A DNA stretch of 64,000 nucleotides from Rhynchospora pubera. Its lineage: Eukaryota > Streptophyta > Magnoliopsida > Poales > Cyperaceae. The position numbers and the translations under genes were made by a program. The stretch's first letter is position 1. Each line of letters opens with the position of its first letter. This document shows positions 22,243 to 34,910 of this stretch, one piece after another. Location: NCBI GenBank assembly GCA_028095005.1, contig CM051460.1, positions 286,604,238 to 286,668,237 of the forward strand. The letters are read 5' to 3'. Under the pieces are notes generated by a model. The model made no database searches. It saw only the letters and a program-made list of their open reading frames with translations, and was not told the DNA's origin.

Positions 22243-25200
22243 AAGCGAAGTGATAGTCTTTCGCCTCCTCGTGGAGCTTTGGCCCGGCATCTTTACAAAG
22301 GAAAGGCCCTTCGCCTCAAGGACTTCGCGAGTCTCGACAAGTACCCCGCCTACCCAGCTCACGACGCTCGAGCCTTTGTTAATACCTTTCGGGAATCTAT
22401 GCTCATTACTGGGACGTCCGAGCGAACCATGTGTCTTGTTTTCCCTACTCGGTTAGAAGGGGTTGCTTGGGAGTGGTATGCGCAACTTCCTCCCGGCTCG
22501 GTGTCGAGTTACAGAGACCTTACAGAAAAGTTCCTTAAAAGATTTGCCAGTGTTCGAGCACCACCCAAGACATGCATGGACCTTATGGGTGTTCGACAGC
22601 ACCCCTCCGAGCACACACGCGATTATCTCGATCGTTTCTCTATAGAGGCCAACAAGTGCGGTGATTATCGGGAAGACATGGCACTGTTAGCCGTACAACG
22701 TGGGTTGCTGGAAGGACCTGTTCAGTGGGCAGCTATGACGGAGAAATTCTCTGATATCGCAGCATTCAGGGAACGAGCCGAACACCTTATTCGAGCAGAG
22801 AAGCACATTGCGGCCATTCAAGGATACCACCACAATACCTTTGCCCCACCGATCAGCCGACAAAGCACATCCCCCAGGAGGCAACAGCGTCAAAGCTCGC
22901 CTAGAGATCGTCAACGCAGTCGATCCCCACACTCTCGGCGGAGAGAGCCCAAACCTTCAAGGCGAAATCGTAATCGTCGTGCTAATTCAACAGAAGAGCA
23001 TGCACCATATTACAAAATGTACCATGTCACCACAGAACCCCAGGATCGCGTTTATGATAAAATCAAGCATAACAAAGAGATGAGGAGGGCACCACCCATT
23101 ACCAAAACCGAAGTTTTTGATAGAAATAGTTACTGTGAGTATCATGGCAGTAGCGGACTTCGTACCAAGGATTGCCTCAAACTTAAGGACGAGATTGAAA
23201 GGTTAGTGCGCCAGACCAACATCCTCGAACATTTCCTGGCAAAGGACGACAGAGGCAAAAGAAAAATGCAACACCTTCATGAATTTGGGACCAACACTGA
23301 CGATCGTCGCACTGAGCATCCCAATAACCCGCGATTTCAAACAACCACATCTGACAGACAGCAACACACGTCCCCTCCACCAGTAATGTTCATCGAGGGT
23401 AAAGCAACCACAAATCCCCGGAGGCAACAACCTTTTCACATCTTCCAGATCCAGCATAGACAAGAGTCCACTCAAATCATCTCATTCGGGCCACATGATT
23501 ATGATGGTATCCAGTTGCCTCATGACGATGCCATCGTCTTAATGCTCCGAATTAATGGAATACGAGTCAAGCGAATTCTCGTCGACACAGGCAGCTCCGC
23601 CGACGTAATATACTTCGATGCCCTCAAAAGAATGGGCCTTGGGAAGTACCCTTTGCAGCCGATGACGACATCGCTCGTCGGTTTTACTGGTGACAAGTTG
23701 AAACCATTGGGGACCATTGACCTGGACGTATTGTTCGGAGACGCACCCCAAACAGTGATCTCTAACGTTCGCTTCATTGTAGTGGACGCTCCATCTGCCT
23801 ATAACGTTATCTTGGGACGCACTTCCCTTAACAGCATTGGAGCAGTCGCATCCACTCCGCACTTGATGATTAAATTCCCGACCTCGCAAGGGGTCGGTAT
23901 AGTCAGAGGTGAACAACAGGTGGCCAAGGAATGTTACCGAATTACAATGGCACCACATGTTGCTCACATCGAGCGATCCAAGAAAAGCCAAGAATTTGTG
24001 AAAATTCTAGGCGCGCTGAGTAAAGAACCACCAAAGGCCCTTTTAACAGAAGCCATGGAAGAAACAGAAACAGTCGTGCTGCGAGAAGGTCAAGTGACCC
24101 AACTCGGCACCATGTTACCTGCACTAGACCGAAACATGGTAAGGGAATGCTTGATTGCCAATAAAGACATTTTCGCCGACGAGGACGACATACTACCAGG
24201 CATCAATAGAGCAATCGCTGAGCATCGCATCGATACATATGAGGAAGCACGCCCAGTCCAGCAAAGAAAGCGCAAGTTAGACCTGGAACGGAGAAAATCT
24301 GTACAAGACGAGGTTGACCGTTTGCTTAAGGCAGGAGCTATAAGAGAAGTTGAGTATCCCCGTTGGTTGGCAAACCCCGTCTTGGTGCGCAAGTCTAATG
24401 GAAAGTGGCGCATGTGCATAGATTATACTGACTTAAATCGAGCATGTCCCAAGAAGCCCTTCCCACTACCAAGCATCGATGCCATGATCGATTCTACTGC
24501 GGGCTTTAAATATCTCAGCTTCATGGATGCTTATTCAGGGTATAACCAAATACAAATGCACCCAGACGATGAAGAGAAGACAAGTTTCATCACCGAACAA
24601 GGTTTATTTTGCTACAAAGTTATGCCCTTCAGTCTCAAGAATGCAGGAGCTGAATATCAACAGATGGTGAACAAAGTTTTTAAGGACGAGTTGGGAGGTA
24701 TCATCGAGGCCTACATCGATGACATGGTGGTTAAGAGTTGCACTGGCAAGGAACATGTACAACACCTCAATATGATTTTTCAAAAAATGAGGGACGTCGG
24801 CATGCGCCTCAACCCAAAGAAAAGTTTGTTTTGCTTGTCTAGTGGAAAGTTTTTGGGTTATATTGTATCTGAAAGAGGCATTGAAGTGCACCCCAACAAA
24901 TGTCAAGCCATCATCAACATGGAAGCTCCGAAAACTGTAAAAGAGGTGCAAGAGCTCACAGGACGGATAGCTGCGCTAAGTAGATTCATAGCGCGCTCGG
25001 GAGAAGTCTGCAAACCTTTCTTCCAGACCATCAAGAAGACCAAAAAGTTCGAATGGACCACGCAATGCCAGGAGGCATTCGAGCAGATCAAGACTTACCT
25101 ATCCAACCCACCAGTTGCAGAAAAAACTTCGCTCGGGAGAAGTTGCAGACCAACCAAAGGCGAAACATTATACCTATATGTTGGCGCCTCAGCAGTCGCA

Positions 25201-25356
25201 GTAAGCGCAGCACTGATTCGCGAGGAAGATGGAATGCAAAAACCAGTATACTTCGTGTCAAAGATACTGCGTGACGCAGAAGAAAGATACTCAACAGTCG
25301 AGAAGGTTGCCTTTGCCGTACTCATTGCAGCCAGAAAACTGCGACCATATTTCTAG
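22243..25356 (+). pseudogene. Tat gag core, protease, reverse transcriptase and first RNase H
   Basis: Counted from Met 22279 (1025 residues). A retrotransposon gag domain (PF03732 type, around EWYAQLPPGSVSSYRDL) comes first, then a basic SR-rich linker and a zinc-knuckle-like CEYHGSSGLRTKDC (first Cys at residue 286; the usual His is Leu). The aspartic protease follows, VDTGSSADVI with Asp 436, then reverse transcriptase with YIDDM at 812. The last part is a gypsy RNase H that has lost its usual first Asp (LYLYVGASAVAVSAAL), as is common in Tat. The frame closes at TAG 25354-25356 in the conserved RPYF-x-AHPI stretch, where CAG would be expected. The reading frame continues after it. Confidence 0.88.
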
Positions 25357-26442
25357 GCACATCCTATTAAAGTAATTAGCGACCTGCCTTTGAGAAAGGC
25401 ATTGGGCAACCTCGACGTATCTGGGCGACTTTTGAAATGGGCAGTGGAGTTATCTGAATTCGACATCTCCTTTTTACCCAAGGCAGCATACAAAGGACAA
25501 GTGTTAGCAGATTTCGTGGTCGACAGTACGGGACGATCAGAAAAAAGGGACCAGGAGGTCACATGGCACGTTCACGTCGATGGTGCAGCCTATGAGCGGG
25601 GGTCCGGCCTGGGAATACAGATCAAAGGACCTAAAGGAGAAGTCTTTTACTACGCCATTCACATAGCCTTTCCCGTCACAAACAATATGGTTGAATACGA
25701 AGCATTGATTGCAGGGCTGCGACTAGTGGAGGCAGTAGGCGCAACAAAAGTCAGGGTATACATGGATTCCCAGCTCGTAGTACATCAGATCAACGGACAA
25801 TACGAAGTACATGACCCAACCTTGGCGAAATATTTGGAAAAAGCGAAAGAAGTCTTAGCAACATTTGAAGAAGTCATGATCGAGCATGTGCCAAGGGGCA
25901 TGAATGAAATAGCAGACGCACTGTCCAAGTTGGCAAAGGGATCAGACATGAACAATGAGACCCCTATTACTATCATGGAGATACCTGAAACTTGCATCGC
26001 AGCAACGGAACCTACAGTCCTGCCGATCAGTGCCCAGCTCGAATGGTATACCCCCATCTGGGACTATTTAACCACAGGACAGTTACCAACAGATAAGCTA
26101 GCCGCGCGAAGAATTAAAAGATGGGCACCCGAATTTACCATTCTAGAGGGAGAATTACTGAAAAAGGGATACCGTAAACCTTGGCTCGTTTGCATCAGTG
26201 AGTCGCAAGGCAGGAAATTGATTGACGAAGTGCATGGTGGCATCTGTGGCAGCCATCAAAGCCCTTACACCATTGACAAACGCATCGAAAGAGAAGGCTA
26301 CTTCTGGCCAACCATGAGAAAGGATATGATTGACATCGTGCGACGTTGTGAACGATGTCAATACCACTCTCGCGTCTCGCAAAAACCCCCTGCCTCTCTG
26401 AACACCATTGCAAGCCCTGGCCTTTCGATGTCTGGGGAATAG
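25357..26442 (+). pseudogene. Tat archaeal-type RNase H and integrase zinc domain
   Basis: Same frame as the preceding part. From 25390: an RNase H of the archaeal type with HVDGAA (Asp 64), EYEALIAGL and YMDSQLVV. The integrase N-terminal HHCC finger follows (His 282, His 289, Cys 320, Cys 323). The frame is lost near 26412, where one C appears to be missing in AGCCCTGG, and it closes at TAG 26440-26442. Confidence 0.85.
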
Positions 26443-27272
26443 ACATACTAGGCCCTTTTCCTACAGCTAGAGCAAACCTGCGTTTCTTAGTAGTGGCAGT
26501 CGAATACTTCACCAAGTGGATAGAGGCTAAACCACTAGCCCTGATAAGCTCCCCACGAGTAGCCGACTTCGTCAAGCACAACATCGTCTACCGCTATGGC
26601 ATACCTCACACCATCATATCCGACAACGGTCGGCAGTTCACGGGCGCGCCATTTCAAGACATGTGCGAAGGACTAGGAATACGCTCTCTTTTCTCTTCAG
26701 TCAGCCACCCTCAAACCAACGGGTTAGCCGAAGTTTCCAATCGAACCATATTGGAAGGGCTTAAGAAGAAAATTGAAGGCAGTAAAGGGACATGACCCGA
26801 CTTCCTCGACGAAATCTTATGGTCCTACAACACCACCACAAGAACTGCAACTGGACGATCCCCCTTTGCTATGGTGTATGGTATGGAGGCCGTCACTCCT
26901 ATGGAGATCGTACAACCTACCCTGCGCACTATCGCTTATGAATGGACCAAAAATAATGAAAAGAAGCTAGTAGAGCTGGAAGCGATCTATGAACTTCGTG
27001 AGGAAGCGCGAGCAAGGATGGCTGAATACCAAAGGAAGATGCGCAAAAATTTTGACAGAAAGGTCGCCCCGAAACATTTTCAACCCGGTGATTGGGTCTT
27101 GAGGAGTGTCGAAGCAACTGGAAAACACATTGGAAAGCTTGATCCTGCTTGCGATGGCCCGTTCGTCGTAGTTCGATCCATAGAAGGCCGGGCGTACAGG
27201 TTGCAAGATTTAACAGGACGCGACCTTCCCAATGCTTGGAATGCTATTCATTTGCGCAAATTTTACAAGTGA
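26410..27272 (+). pseudogene. Tat integrase core and C-terminal domain
   Basis: After the one-base deletion the frame reads PWPFDVWGIDILGPFP with the first catalytic Asp, SDNGRQF with the second, and NGLAEVSNR with the Glu. A TGA at 26793-26795 replaces an expected Trp codon. The frame then continues through WSYNTT, the FQPGDWVLR region and DGPFVVVRS to AIHLRKFYK, the normal integrase end. No chromodomain. Confidence 0.85.
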
Positions 27273-27544
27273 ACAGCGACCCACCCCGCCTAAGCAACTA
27301 GCTTCGATGGAGCAGTACCGTAGCATAAGGCTCCAAGGAAGAAGCGAAGTAGCTAAAGGGTTCAATTAATTAGGAGTTTATGTTATTTACTTTTTTCAAG
27401 CAATGCAACATGTAGAAGAAGTTGTCTTTGTCAGAGTGTAACTTGCAATTCAATAAAACGATTTCTCTTCAACTTGGCAAAATTCCTTTATTTTCGAATT
27501 CGCTGTTAACAATGTTCCGTTCATCACTTACAACATTGCATGTC
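27273..27544. other. Post-pol spacer
   Basis: Noncoding; contains AATAAAACG at about 27451, a possible 3' end signal for the sense gag-pol transcript. Confidence 0.4.
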
Positions 27545-27890
27545 GCGAATACAAACATTAGTCGCACATCCATGCGCAGTCTGCCATAACAACAGACATT
27601 AGCCGCACATCCATGCGCAGTCTGCCATATAACATCCCCATCCGACAACAGACATTAGCCGCAAAGCCATGCCCAGTCTGCCATAACAACAGACATTAGC
27701 CGCACATCCATGCGCAGTCTGCCATATAACATCCCCATCGGACAACAGACATTAGCCGCAAAGTCATGCGCAGTCTGCCATATAACATCCCCATCCGATA
27801 ACAGACATTAGCCGCACATCCATGCGCAGTCTGCCATATCAACAGACATTAGCCGCACGGCTGTGCGCAGTCAGTCATGTTAACAACCAT
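27545..27890 (+). repeat. Tandem repeats of CAGACATTAGCCGCA type
   Basis: Eight units of alternating length (about 37 and 57 bp) built from ACATTAGCCGCA, ATCCATGCGCAGTCTGCCAT and, in the longer ones, AACATCCCCATCCGAC. Internal tandem blocks between pol and the 3' extra ORF are common in Tat elements. Not a CRISPR array: there are no unique spacers and the DNA is eukaryotic. Confidence 0.8.
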
Positions 27891-28153
27891 TACCTTCAAG
27901 CTATACGCCGTCCGTGTCTCTGCCCTACATCAATCCTACGATCCGGGTAGTCCGTCATACATGCGAATATTATCAAGTCTAACAAATCTATCTCATTAAC
28001 AAAGCAAGTACTTGATTCCCGACATATGCGGCGAAATTTAAGGATACGACCCAACTACCTCGGGCCACAATTCATATCCAGCATTTAATACGGTAGTCTT
28101 GCATTTATTTCGGCCTGGCAGGAGAGGGCCCACCATTGTCGGTGGGGGGACGC

Positions 28154-28163
28154 CTATAAATAG
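28154..28163 (+). promoter_or_regulatory. Second internal TATA box, sense strand
   Basis: CTATAAATAG, identical in sequence to the LTR TATA box, followed by a CT-rich leader-like stretch to 28256 and an ATG at 28257 (MATQKKKKKKG, then stop). It could drive a transcript from the region beyond pol. Confidence 0.4.
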
Positions 28164-28169
28164 GGAGAT

Positions 28170-29440
28170 ACTCCACAGATATCTTCATCTTAACAACTCC
28201 CATTTTCTTTCCCTCCTCCCAAGATCCTAAACGCTTTCTTTAAAGTTTGAGTCAGGATGGCAACACAAAAAAAAAAGAAGAAAAAAGGGTAAAGAGCAGA
28301 GAGTATATTAGAACAGCTGATAAGTTCGGGAAGGTATAGTAGAACAACTGAGGTAAAATTCCTCCAGTTGTATACTAAACCTTCCCTATCGGCGGATAGC
28401 CTTGCTTGACCGTGTGCGCAAGCAAGACATCCGTCGAGTGGGTTTGGGCGGCAGAGTCAGGAGTCAATGAAAATAACAAAACTCAGCCGTTTCAAGCCCA
28501 CATAAACGAAGACGACGGCGGTGACAGAGCTTCATCGCAAGCTTGGCCTCCAGCCCAGGCGACCTCGTCCCATCCAAAGTCAGGGTCGCCCTCGAATCGT
28601 CGACAGCCAACCTTCATCAGTAGATGGGGAATGCTCGGCGCGAGAGAGAGGGCAAGCTTATATCATGGGTTGACTCCCTTGGAGAGGAAGGAGCAAGATC
28701 GCCGCAGACACCTCGTCAAAGGAGGTATCAACCTCGACACCAATACATGGCGCGGCGATGCACACAATCTAATACAGCGTCGTCTTCAAGCGCGATGGTA
28801 GAAGAGAGTAGCTCTCCAGTCGAACTCTCTCACGGGGGAAGAGGAGTCATAGAGACAAAAGAAAGACAACATCCCTTATATACAATGACTCTCCGCCCTC
28901 CTTTTGGTTAGGAAAGAAAGACAACATCCCTTAGTATTGACAAGCATGTATTATTAAAGACACAGTGTATTTTTATGAGAAATTATGAGTTCAAAGCTGT
29001 CCATGCCTCATTTTATTCCAATTGTGCTTTGTCTGTGCTATGCTATGCTCTAGTCGCACTCAACATGCTAATGTCGTTGACTCTTTTATATTTATCAAAC
29101 ATGTTTTGTCTCTGTATATTAACACATTAAGTTCGCTATACATTCCGCCGCAATCTTACTTACGAATCTTATCTTGCCCTGCGCACTAACATCTTCGATC
29201 CTATTATTTCCGTTCTATGATGTTTATATTCAATACCCTGATCTATCTTAGCAACACCAACCCGTCATGACAATAAATAATAACAAAACAGTTACATAGT
29301 CCAAGACACAACAATAGAAGGGAGGAGGCGTAATGAGATAAGTCTTTTAAAGGAAAATACTATAATTCAAAAGGTTTATGTTTACATAGCAACATACAAC
29401 AATAGCAACAGACAACAGCATAGAACAACAAAACATGGAA
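28170..29440. other. Region between pol and the antisense gene
   Basis: 28406-28911 stays open in two sense frames (131 and 95 residues) with Ser/Arg-rich, low-complexity products that I do not recognise. The rest is noncoding. It would include the 3' UTR of the antisense gene. Confidence 0.35.
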
Positions 29441-29447
29441 CCAGATC

Positions 29448-32400
29448 TCACGGTTCTCCATCCAGAGATTCCCCGGGAACATCATCACCTAAGGAGCCAC
29501 CAGGGAGACTAAAATCACTCAGTTGGAGATCTGGGTGAAGCAAATTATATTCCCTTGTCTCGTCCATCATCTGATCGAACTGTTCGGAAATATTCAGTGA
29601 CCTTGCTCCTTCTGCATGACTCGGACCTTGCGAACGGTCAGGAGAAAGGCGAGCAAGATCTTCAGCCAATTCGGCAACGGGCCCAGCCTCCCCAAAGGTG
29701 TTTACTTCTGCAGACCTCTCCTCGTCAGACCCTTCCCCATCTTCGTCTTCGGCTTCAATCTCTTCCCTAGAGGGGCGCATTATGTCCGAAGGCCAGGCGG
29801 CGCCAGAGCTTGACCAAGGGTAGCGAGGAGTCAAGAGAGGCTTCGTCACTTCCATATCTAGCTCTACCACCCGGTCGCCTTCCTCATCTCGACAGATAAG
29901 GTCGCCACTCTCTTCATCCCAGCGACATTGTGATAAGGCGACGTCGGGTTCGGACGCAGGATCCATAATTCCAAACTCCTCTCGAGTGAAAGGATAATAC
30001 TGGCGCAGCTGGTCACACTTAAGCTTCAACATATAGTGAAGACCCCCGCAGACAAGGCGAGTGGCCGCAGCTTGGGCGCCAGAGGATTGGAGAAATGCTT
30101 GCAAGAAATCATGGGAAGAGCGAACTTCCCCTTTATCAGTGCAAATCTCATCGCCCTTGGAGGTCGTAGCAAGAGATTTCAACCTCTCTATCTCGGCTTG
30201 CAGCTCAACAAGACGAACAGAAGATTCTTGCAATAGGGAGGAGGTCTGAACAACCTCAGAATGTAGCTGGGTCTTTTCAGACGTTAACTGATCCTTTTCA
30301 GCTTTCACCCGGGATATCTCTTCATCGAGATCTGCCAACTTTTGGTTTTTCTTCTGAAGCTCGCCCAACAGTTCCTCGGTTTTCTGTCCCAGAGCTTCGT
30401 TGACTGATTTCAACCTTGCCAACTCAGTTAACCGCTCTTTCTCTTGACGCGCTACCTTCTCGCATGTTTTCTTCCAATCAGCAATAGCCCCGTCTCGTTG
30501 AAGAATGAGATCCTTGGCCTTTTCCAGTTGTTTGTCGCGTTGCTCCAATGATATGCGCGCTGCAGACAGCTGGTTCTGAAGATCAACGTTGACGCGGGAG
30601 GCGCGGCTGTGCGTCTCAGACATCAAATCTTTGTCTGCTTCCGCAGCCTGCGCACGAACCAACAAAGCATCTTGGGAGGCGACAAATTTTTCAAATAATG
30701 CAGTCATCTCTGCCCTATCCTCATCGGAAGCTCGACCCGCGAACGAGAATTGCGACAAGTCCACCTTGAAGCCCCAATCCGGTTCTTGTTCCCCACGAAG
30801 CAAGCGAAGCTCTTTGTCGATCTCGGCATTCCTTGCTGCCAAAGAAGATAGAGACTTCATCCAAGCATTCCCAAAATTGCGAGAATGGTCATGGACACTC
30901 GCCTGAAGACACCCCAACTCCATCAATAGAGAATGCATCCGCATGAACTTGTCCTCCATTGACAAACCAGTAAGCGAGTCACTAATTCGCGGACACAAAT
31001 CCAAAGACACGCGATGAAGAGAAGCAGCAAGACGGGGCACCTGCACAATTAAGTATAATTAACGTCGCTCCTTCTTAAATAAAAAAAAAGAGAGAAGAAG
31101 AAGAGAAAAACCTGAATCTTGGAAGGATCCGCGCTTACACCGGGGAGGCGCAGAGAAACCTTTTCATCTTCGTGAATCTTTCTAACGCGAGCTGTGCGCC
31201 AGGAATCATCTGGATTAGTTGGGCGACGCTGGGACGAGGAGGAAGGATGAGTTTGTGCAGATTTCGCACCAGCAGGCACCTGCCCAGATGATCCGTCGGG
31301 TGTCTTCCCAGGAGCAGCAGGCACCACCAATTCACCACCAACAGATGTTTTGGGGAAGTCTGAGGGAGTTGGCGAAGAATGTTTCGAGGAACCCTCTTCG
31401 CGCTTTCTCTTTTTAGGCGCTTTAGCAGCTGCCTTCCCCTCTATTGGTACTTTTTCCGCTGGAGCCTTCCCAGAGGGCTGCGCGGGTTTAGGATGCTGAG
31501 AAGTGCGCGAAGAAGCAGGCTTAGAACCCTTCGAGCCACCCCCTTTAGCAACCTTAAACATTGCATAAGTCTTGGAGCTGGATGCAGAAACTTTCTTGGC
31601 AGGAAGAGTCTTTGCGACAGGAAGAGTCTTCGGGGTAGGAGCCACGGCCGGTCGTGGCGATCCTTCCCCTTCCTCTTCAGGAGGAGGGGAGTAGTTAAGT
31701 TGCTGCAAAGGTATCTCCTCATCTGCGTTATCGTCAGGTTCGATGCATTCAGCGAAGGTGCGATCATCTGCTACGGGGCTCCACCCATCCCAACACAACC
31801 GATAGCCCGCTTGAGAAGTCCTACCCAGATGGGATATTATGGCATACTCGTCTTCAGTAGGTTCCGGGAATTCCACCTTGGTGTATCCAGAGGGAGTCAT
31901 GTTCCAATCCAAACAAATGCCCATCCCATCCATCAAGGTCCCTCGACAAAAGGCGAAGTTCTCCTCCCAGTTGCCCACCTTCCTGGGTTTATTGGCGAAC
32001 AGACGGTGAACAGTTCTGATGGTGCAGAATTCGTAGTGACGACAAAACTTGAAGTAATAACCAAATAGCCCCACCGTAGGAGTAATTTTATTCTTAAGAC
32101 CCAAGTCTGCTGATCGATGGGAAACCAAGTCTCAAAATAAAAACCTCGTGTCTGCCGATCTAATCGTTTGTAGAACAGCTTGAGGGTCGAATCCACAGGG
32201 ACGGTGTTGGAATATTAGTCTTTTACTTTACTAAATTAGTTAGACAGTTTTCAACTCTTATGTGAATTAAGGGTTGCAGGTGAGTCTAAATCCTAAGTCT
32301 AGTTCAAGGTCAAAACAAGAATTAATGAGAGAGATTCAACAAGTCACGAAATTCTAGGGTTTCTGGTTGCTAACACTTCTTCTTAGTCCCAGTTCCAGCG

Positions 32401-34121
32401 GCCCGCTGACTCTCGTAGCGGCCCGCTAAAAGAACTTAGGTCGCTGATCTATTAGACTGGTCGCTGGCTACTTGGCGGGCATAGACAACCTCGCTGATTC
32501 ACTCAGCGGCCCGCTAGGATTAGCGATGAGAATGCAAATTGACCTAATTCAGTTGATAATTGTGTAGGGATAATGGCTTAATTAAGGTTCCTAGATCAAA
32601 CTCTCGTTTTAGGTCTGGTTATCAATTAATTAACCCAATTTCCCTCGTATAGAATCTAGATTTCAACTATCGTTTCTTGGTCTAGTTTCTACAAGTTTAT
32701 ACCTTTCTAACCTATGAAATCCTTGAGTTTTCACTCTTGGAAAGGACTTAACTCTCGTTAACTAGTCCTGGTTTAACCTTTCAGTTTACAACCTTCATGT
32801 TAATCATAACCATGCCTAATAGTCTAAGTTTATTTGGACTTAACCACCTAGCAATTAAGCGAGCTCTACTTAACGGGTGTAAACAAATCTACTTAAATAA
32901 TCATGGCATAATCAATTCAAGCAATTCAAGCAAGGTATAAAACACAAAGATATCGAATAAACTAAATAAACATGCAATCAACAACTAAGAATTCGAGTTT
33001 ACAACCATAGCCCTAGAACAAACAATCAACAACTAAGAAACATCATACAAACACAAGAGAAAATGAGAATAATGAAAGATTACAACCAATTGCTCTTGCG
33101 TGTGTCGAAATCTCCTATCAAACACGTCTCTTGCTGTCGCAATCAACCTGCTTGGCGCTGCCTCGATCTGGACTTGAGACTCAACTCTCAAATAACTCTA
33201 TGTCTAACCCTAAATTGACCTTGGATTTGGTCTCCTTCTTTTTTCTCTCCTTGTTCTCCCTCAAACAGGTCTTTAATAGGCCTTGGGAAGGTCTAGAAAC
33301 GCTGGAAATAACTGAAGACGTGCTCTGGATGCACCTGGAGTCGGTAGAAACCGCCATCCAAATATAGAATTGCCAAATCGGGCGATTCTGCTAAATCTGG
33401 CAGTTCCAGGTCTGCGGGCCGCTGGGACTTTCAGCGGGTCGCAGGAAAATATCAGCACTGCGTCCTGTCAGTATTTTGGGCATATCTCCTTCATCCGAAC
33501 TCCGTTTGAGGTGATTCAAGATCCGTTGGAAAGCTTAGAACGAGCTCTTCAACTTTATGGACTCATCCAAGTCATTTTTTGTCCAGAATCTGCAATAAAA
33601 TTAGAAGTTATGGTAGTAACTCATTCTTGATACAAAACTCTAATTAAATTAACCTAAACTCATCTAAACTATGTAAATTATGTAAACTCAAGGCAATTGG
33701 TTTAGTTTGGAGACAAAATGGTACATGAATATGCATATAAAATCTACCCATCATCTGCAAAGTTCACCGTGAGCAGACGCTCAAAGGAGGTGATACAGCA
33801 CCAAGCGATGGGAAGAAGTTGACCTGGGGGAACTTTCACCATGTTGAGAAGCGCGCATTGGAACGGCGACAAGGGCAGGCGTATTCCCCACCACGCAGAT
33901 TTGGCGAAAAATGCTCTGCCCTTCGAAGTTTCAAAAGGACGATCCAATTTATCCGCTCCCTCCACATAAAATTCACTTTCTTCTGGATCATCGAAAACCA
34001 AACTCCTCTTGAACTTGGCTACCTTGGTATCGATCCAAGGATTAGATTCGAAACCTCTGGACATCGGGAATGCATCCCTAATTTTCTTGGGGTCTGAATT
34101 CCTGAAAACTTTCTTAGGCAT
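29448..34121 (-). pseudogene. Antisense gene of the Tat element (PF04195-type, coiled coil), split by a solo LTR
   Basis: Minus-strand coding sequence from ATG 34121 (MPKKVFRNSDPKKIRDAFPM). The first block, to 33759, contains WWGIRLPLSPFQCALLNMVK. The frame is then cut by the insert at 32111-33753 and resumes at 32105 (LGLKNKITPTVGLFGYYFKF). A Pro/Lys/Ser-rich linker follows. A 71-bp GT-AG intron (31041-31111) joins SADPSKIQ to VPRLAASLHR. The last exon (31040-29448) is a long Glu/Lys/Leu heptad region and an acidic tail ending GESLDGEP. The N-terminal block resembles the putative gypsy-type transposon domain PF04195, which is known from extra ORFs of plant gypsy elements. Its function is unknown. 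Apart from the insertion no stop is seen, in contrast to gag-pol. Confidence 0.75.
32111..33753 (-). repeat. Solo LTR of a second Tat-type element, nested in the antisense gene
   Basis: 1643 bp starting TGATCGATGG and ending ACCCATCA, with 5-bp TSD TCTGC on both sides (32106-32110, 33754-33758). Removing it restores continuity of the antisense frame. On the minus strand it has the CCCTGTGGATTCGACCC motif near its 3' end, typical of Tat/Athila LTRs. No PBS, second LTR or coding region, so it is a solo LTR. Start, end, length and layout match the LTR at 55691-57327. Confidence 0.85.
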
Positions 34122-34391
34122 GGCGGAACTAAACAACAAAGAAAATTTAAGCGAAATAACAGTAAGAACAAGCGAATTGCGACAGAACGAAAGTAACAAA
34201 AGGAAAGAAGAAAGGCAAAAACAAGAAAGGGTTAGAACCAATACCCAGTAATCGCCGTCGTACAAAGATGGAAGAAAGAGGGGAAAGGAAGAGTAGAAAT
34301 CAGAAGTTCACCGGAATGCAAAAAAGAGAATAATCGCAAGGGCAAAGAGAGTGTACTAGGAGTAGAAAGAAAAAGAGATGATGACTTTGAA

Positions 34392-34402
34392 CCTATATAA
34401 AA
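34392..34402. promoter_or_regulatory. TATA-like box upstream of the antisense gene
   Basis: The plus strand reads CCTATATAAAAG; on the minus strand this is CTTTTATATAGG, about 270 bp upstream of the antisense ATG. It is a strong TATA box in the plus direction and a weaker one in the minus direction, so which transcript it serves is open. Confidence 0.35.
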
Positions 34403-34910
34403 GACACGCCTCCTCGGTTTTCCCACCTAAAAAGGAGTTTTACCCCTTTTTCAAATCCCAAAGAGAAGACAAATCGTTGCGACGCAACTCCCCAAGAAAC
34501 ATAATAATGGGAAGATCTTGTAGAATCCCGATAAAAATTTATGTGGTCCCTACCTTTTTATATTATTCTCCAGATATCTCTGTCAACATCGCACGAAGGT
34601 TTGACAATATCAACCCTCGATGTGCGACTGCGTCATATAGGTTCAGATATCAATTAATACCATCTGAGGGCTTGCAAACTGCAATGACGGGAAAAATTTA
34701 GTATCCCCTACAACTAGCATCACTTGAGGGCTTGCAAATTATAGTAACCAAGCTGAATTCAGTATCTTTCCTCTTAAGAGAATTTGGTCAACAAACAAAC
34801 GTCGCTCGAACGTCACTTGAACATCGCTTGAAGCTCGCTAATGTTACCTAGAACTCCCTCCGAAGAACTTCTGATAGAACACAAACATCTATCAGAAGTT
34901 CGAGGGCTAA

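Noticed and set aside
21601..25562. Many minus-strand frames across gag-pol
   Set aside because: Shadow frames of the sense polyprotein, with no recognisable products.
27545..27890. CRISPR-like regular repeats
   Set aside because: Units are contiguous tandem repeats without unique spacers, inside a plant retrotransposon.
28406..28911. Two overlapping sense frames as an extra retrotransposon gene
   Set aside because: Both are low-complexity, start far from any leader and show no domain; kept only as a regional note.
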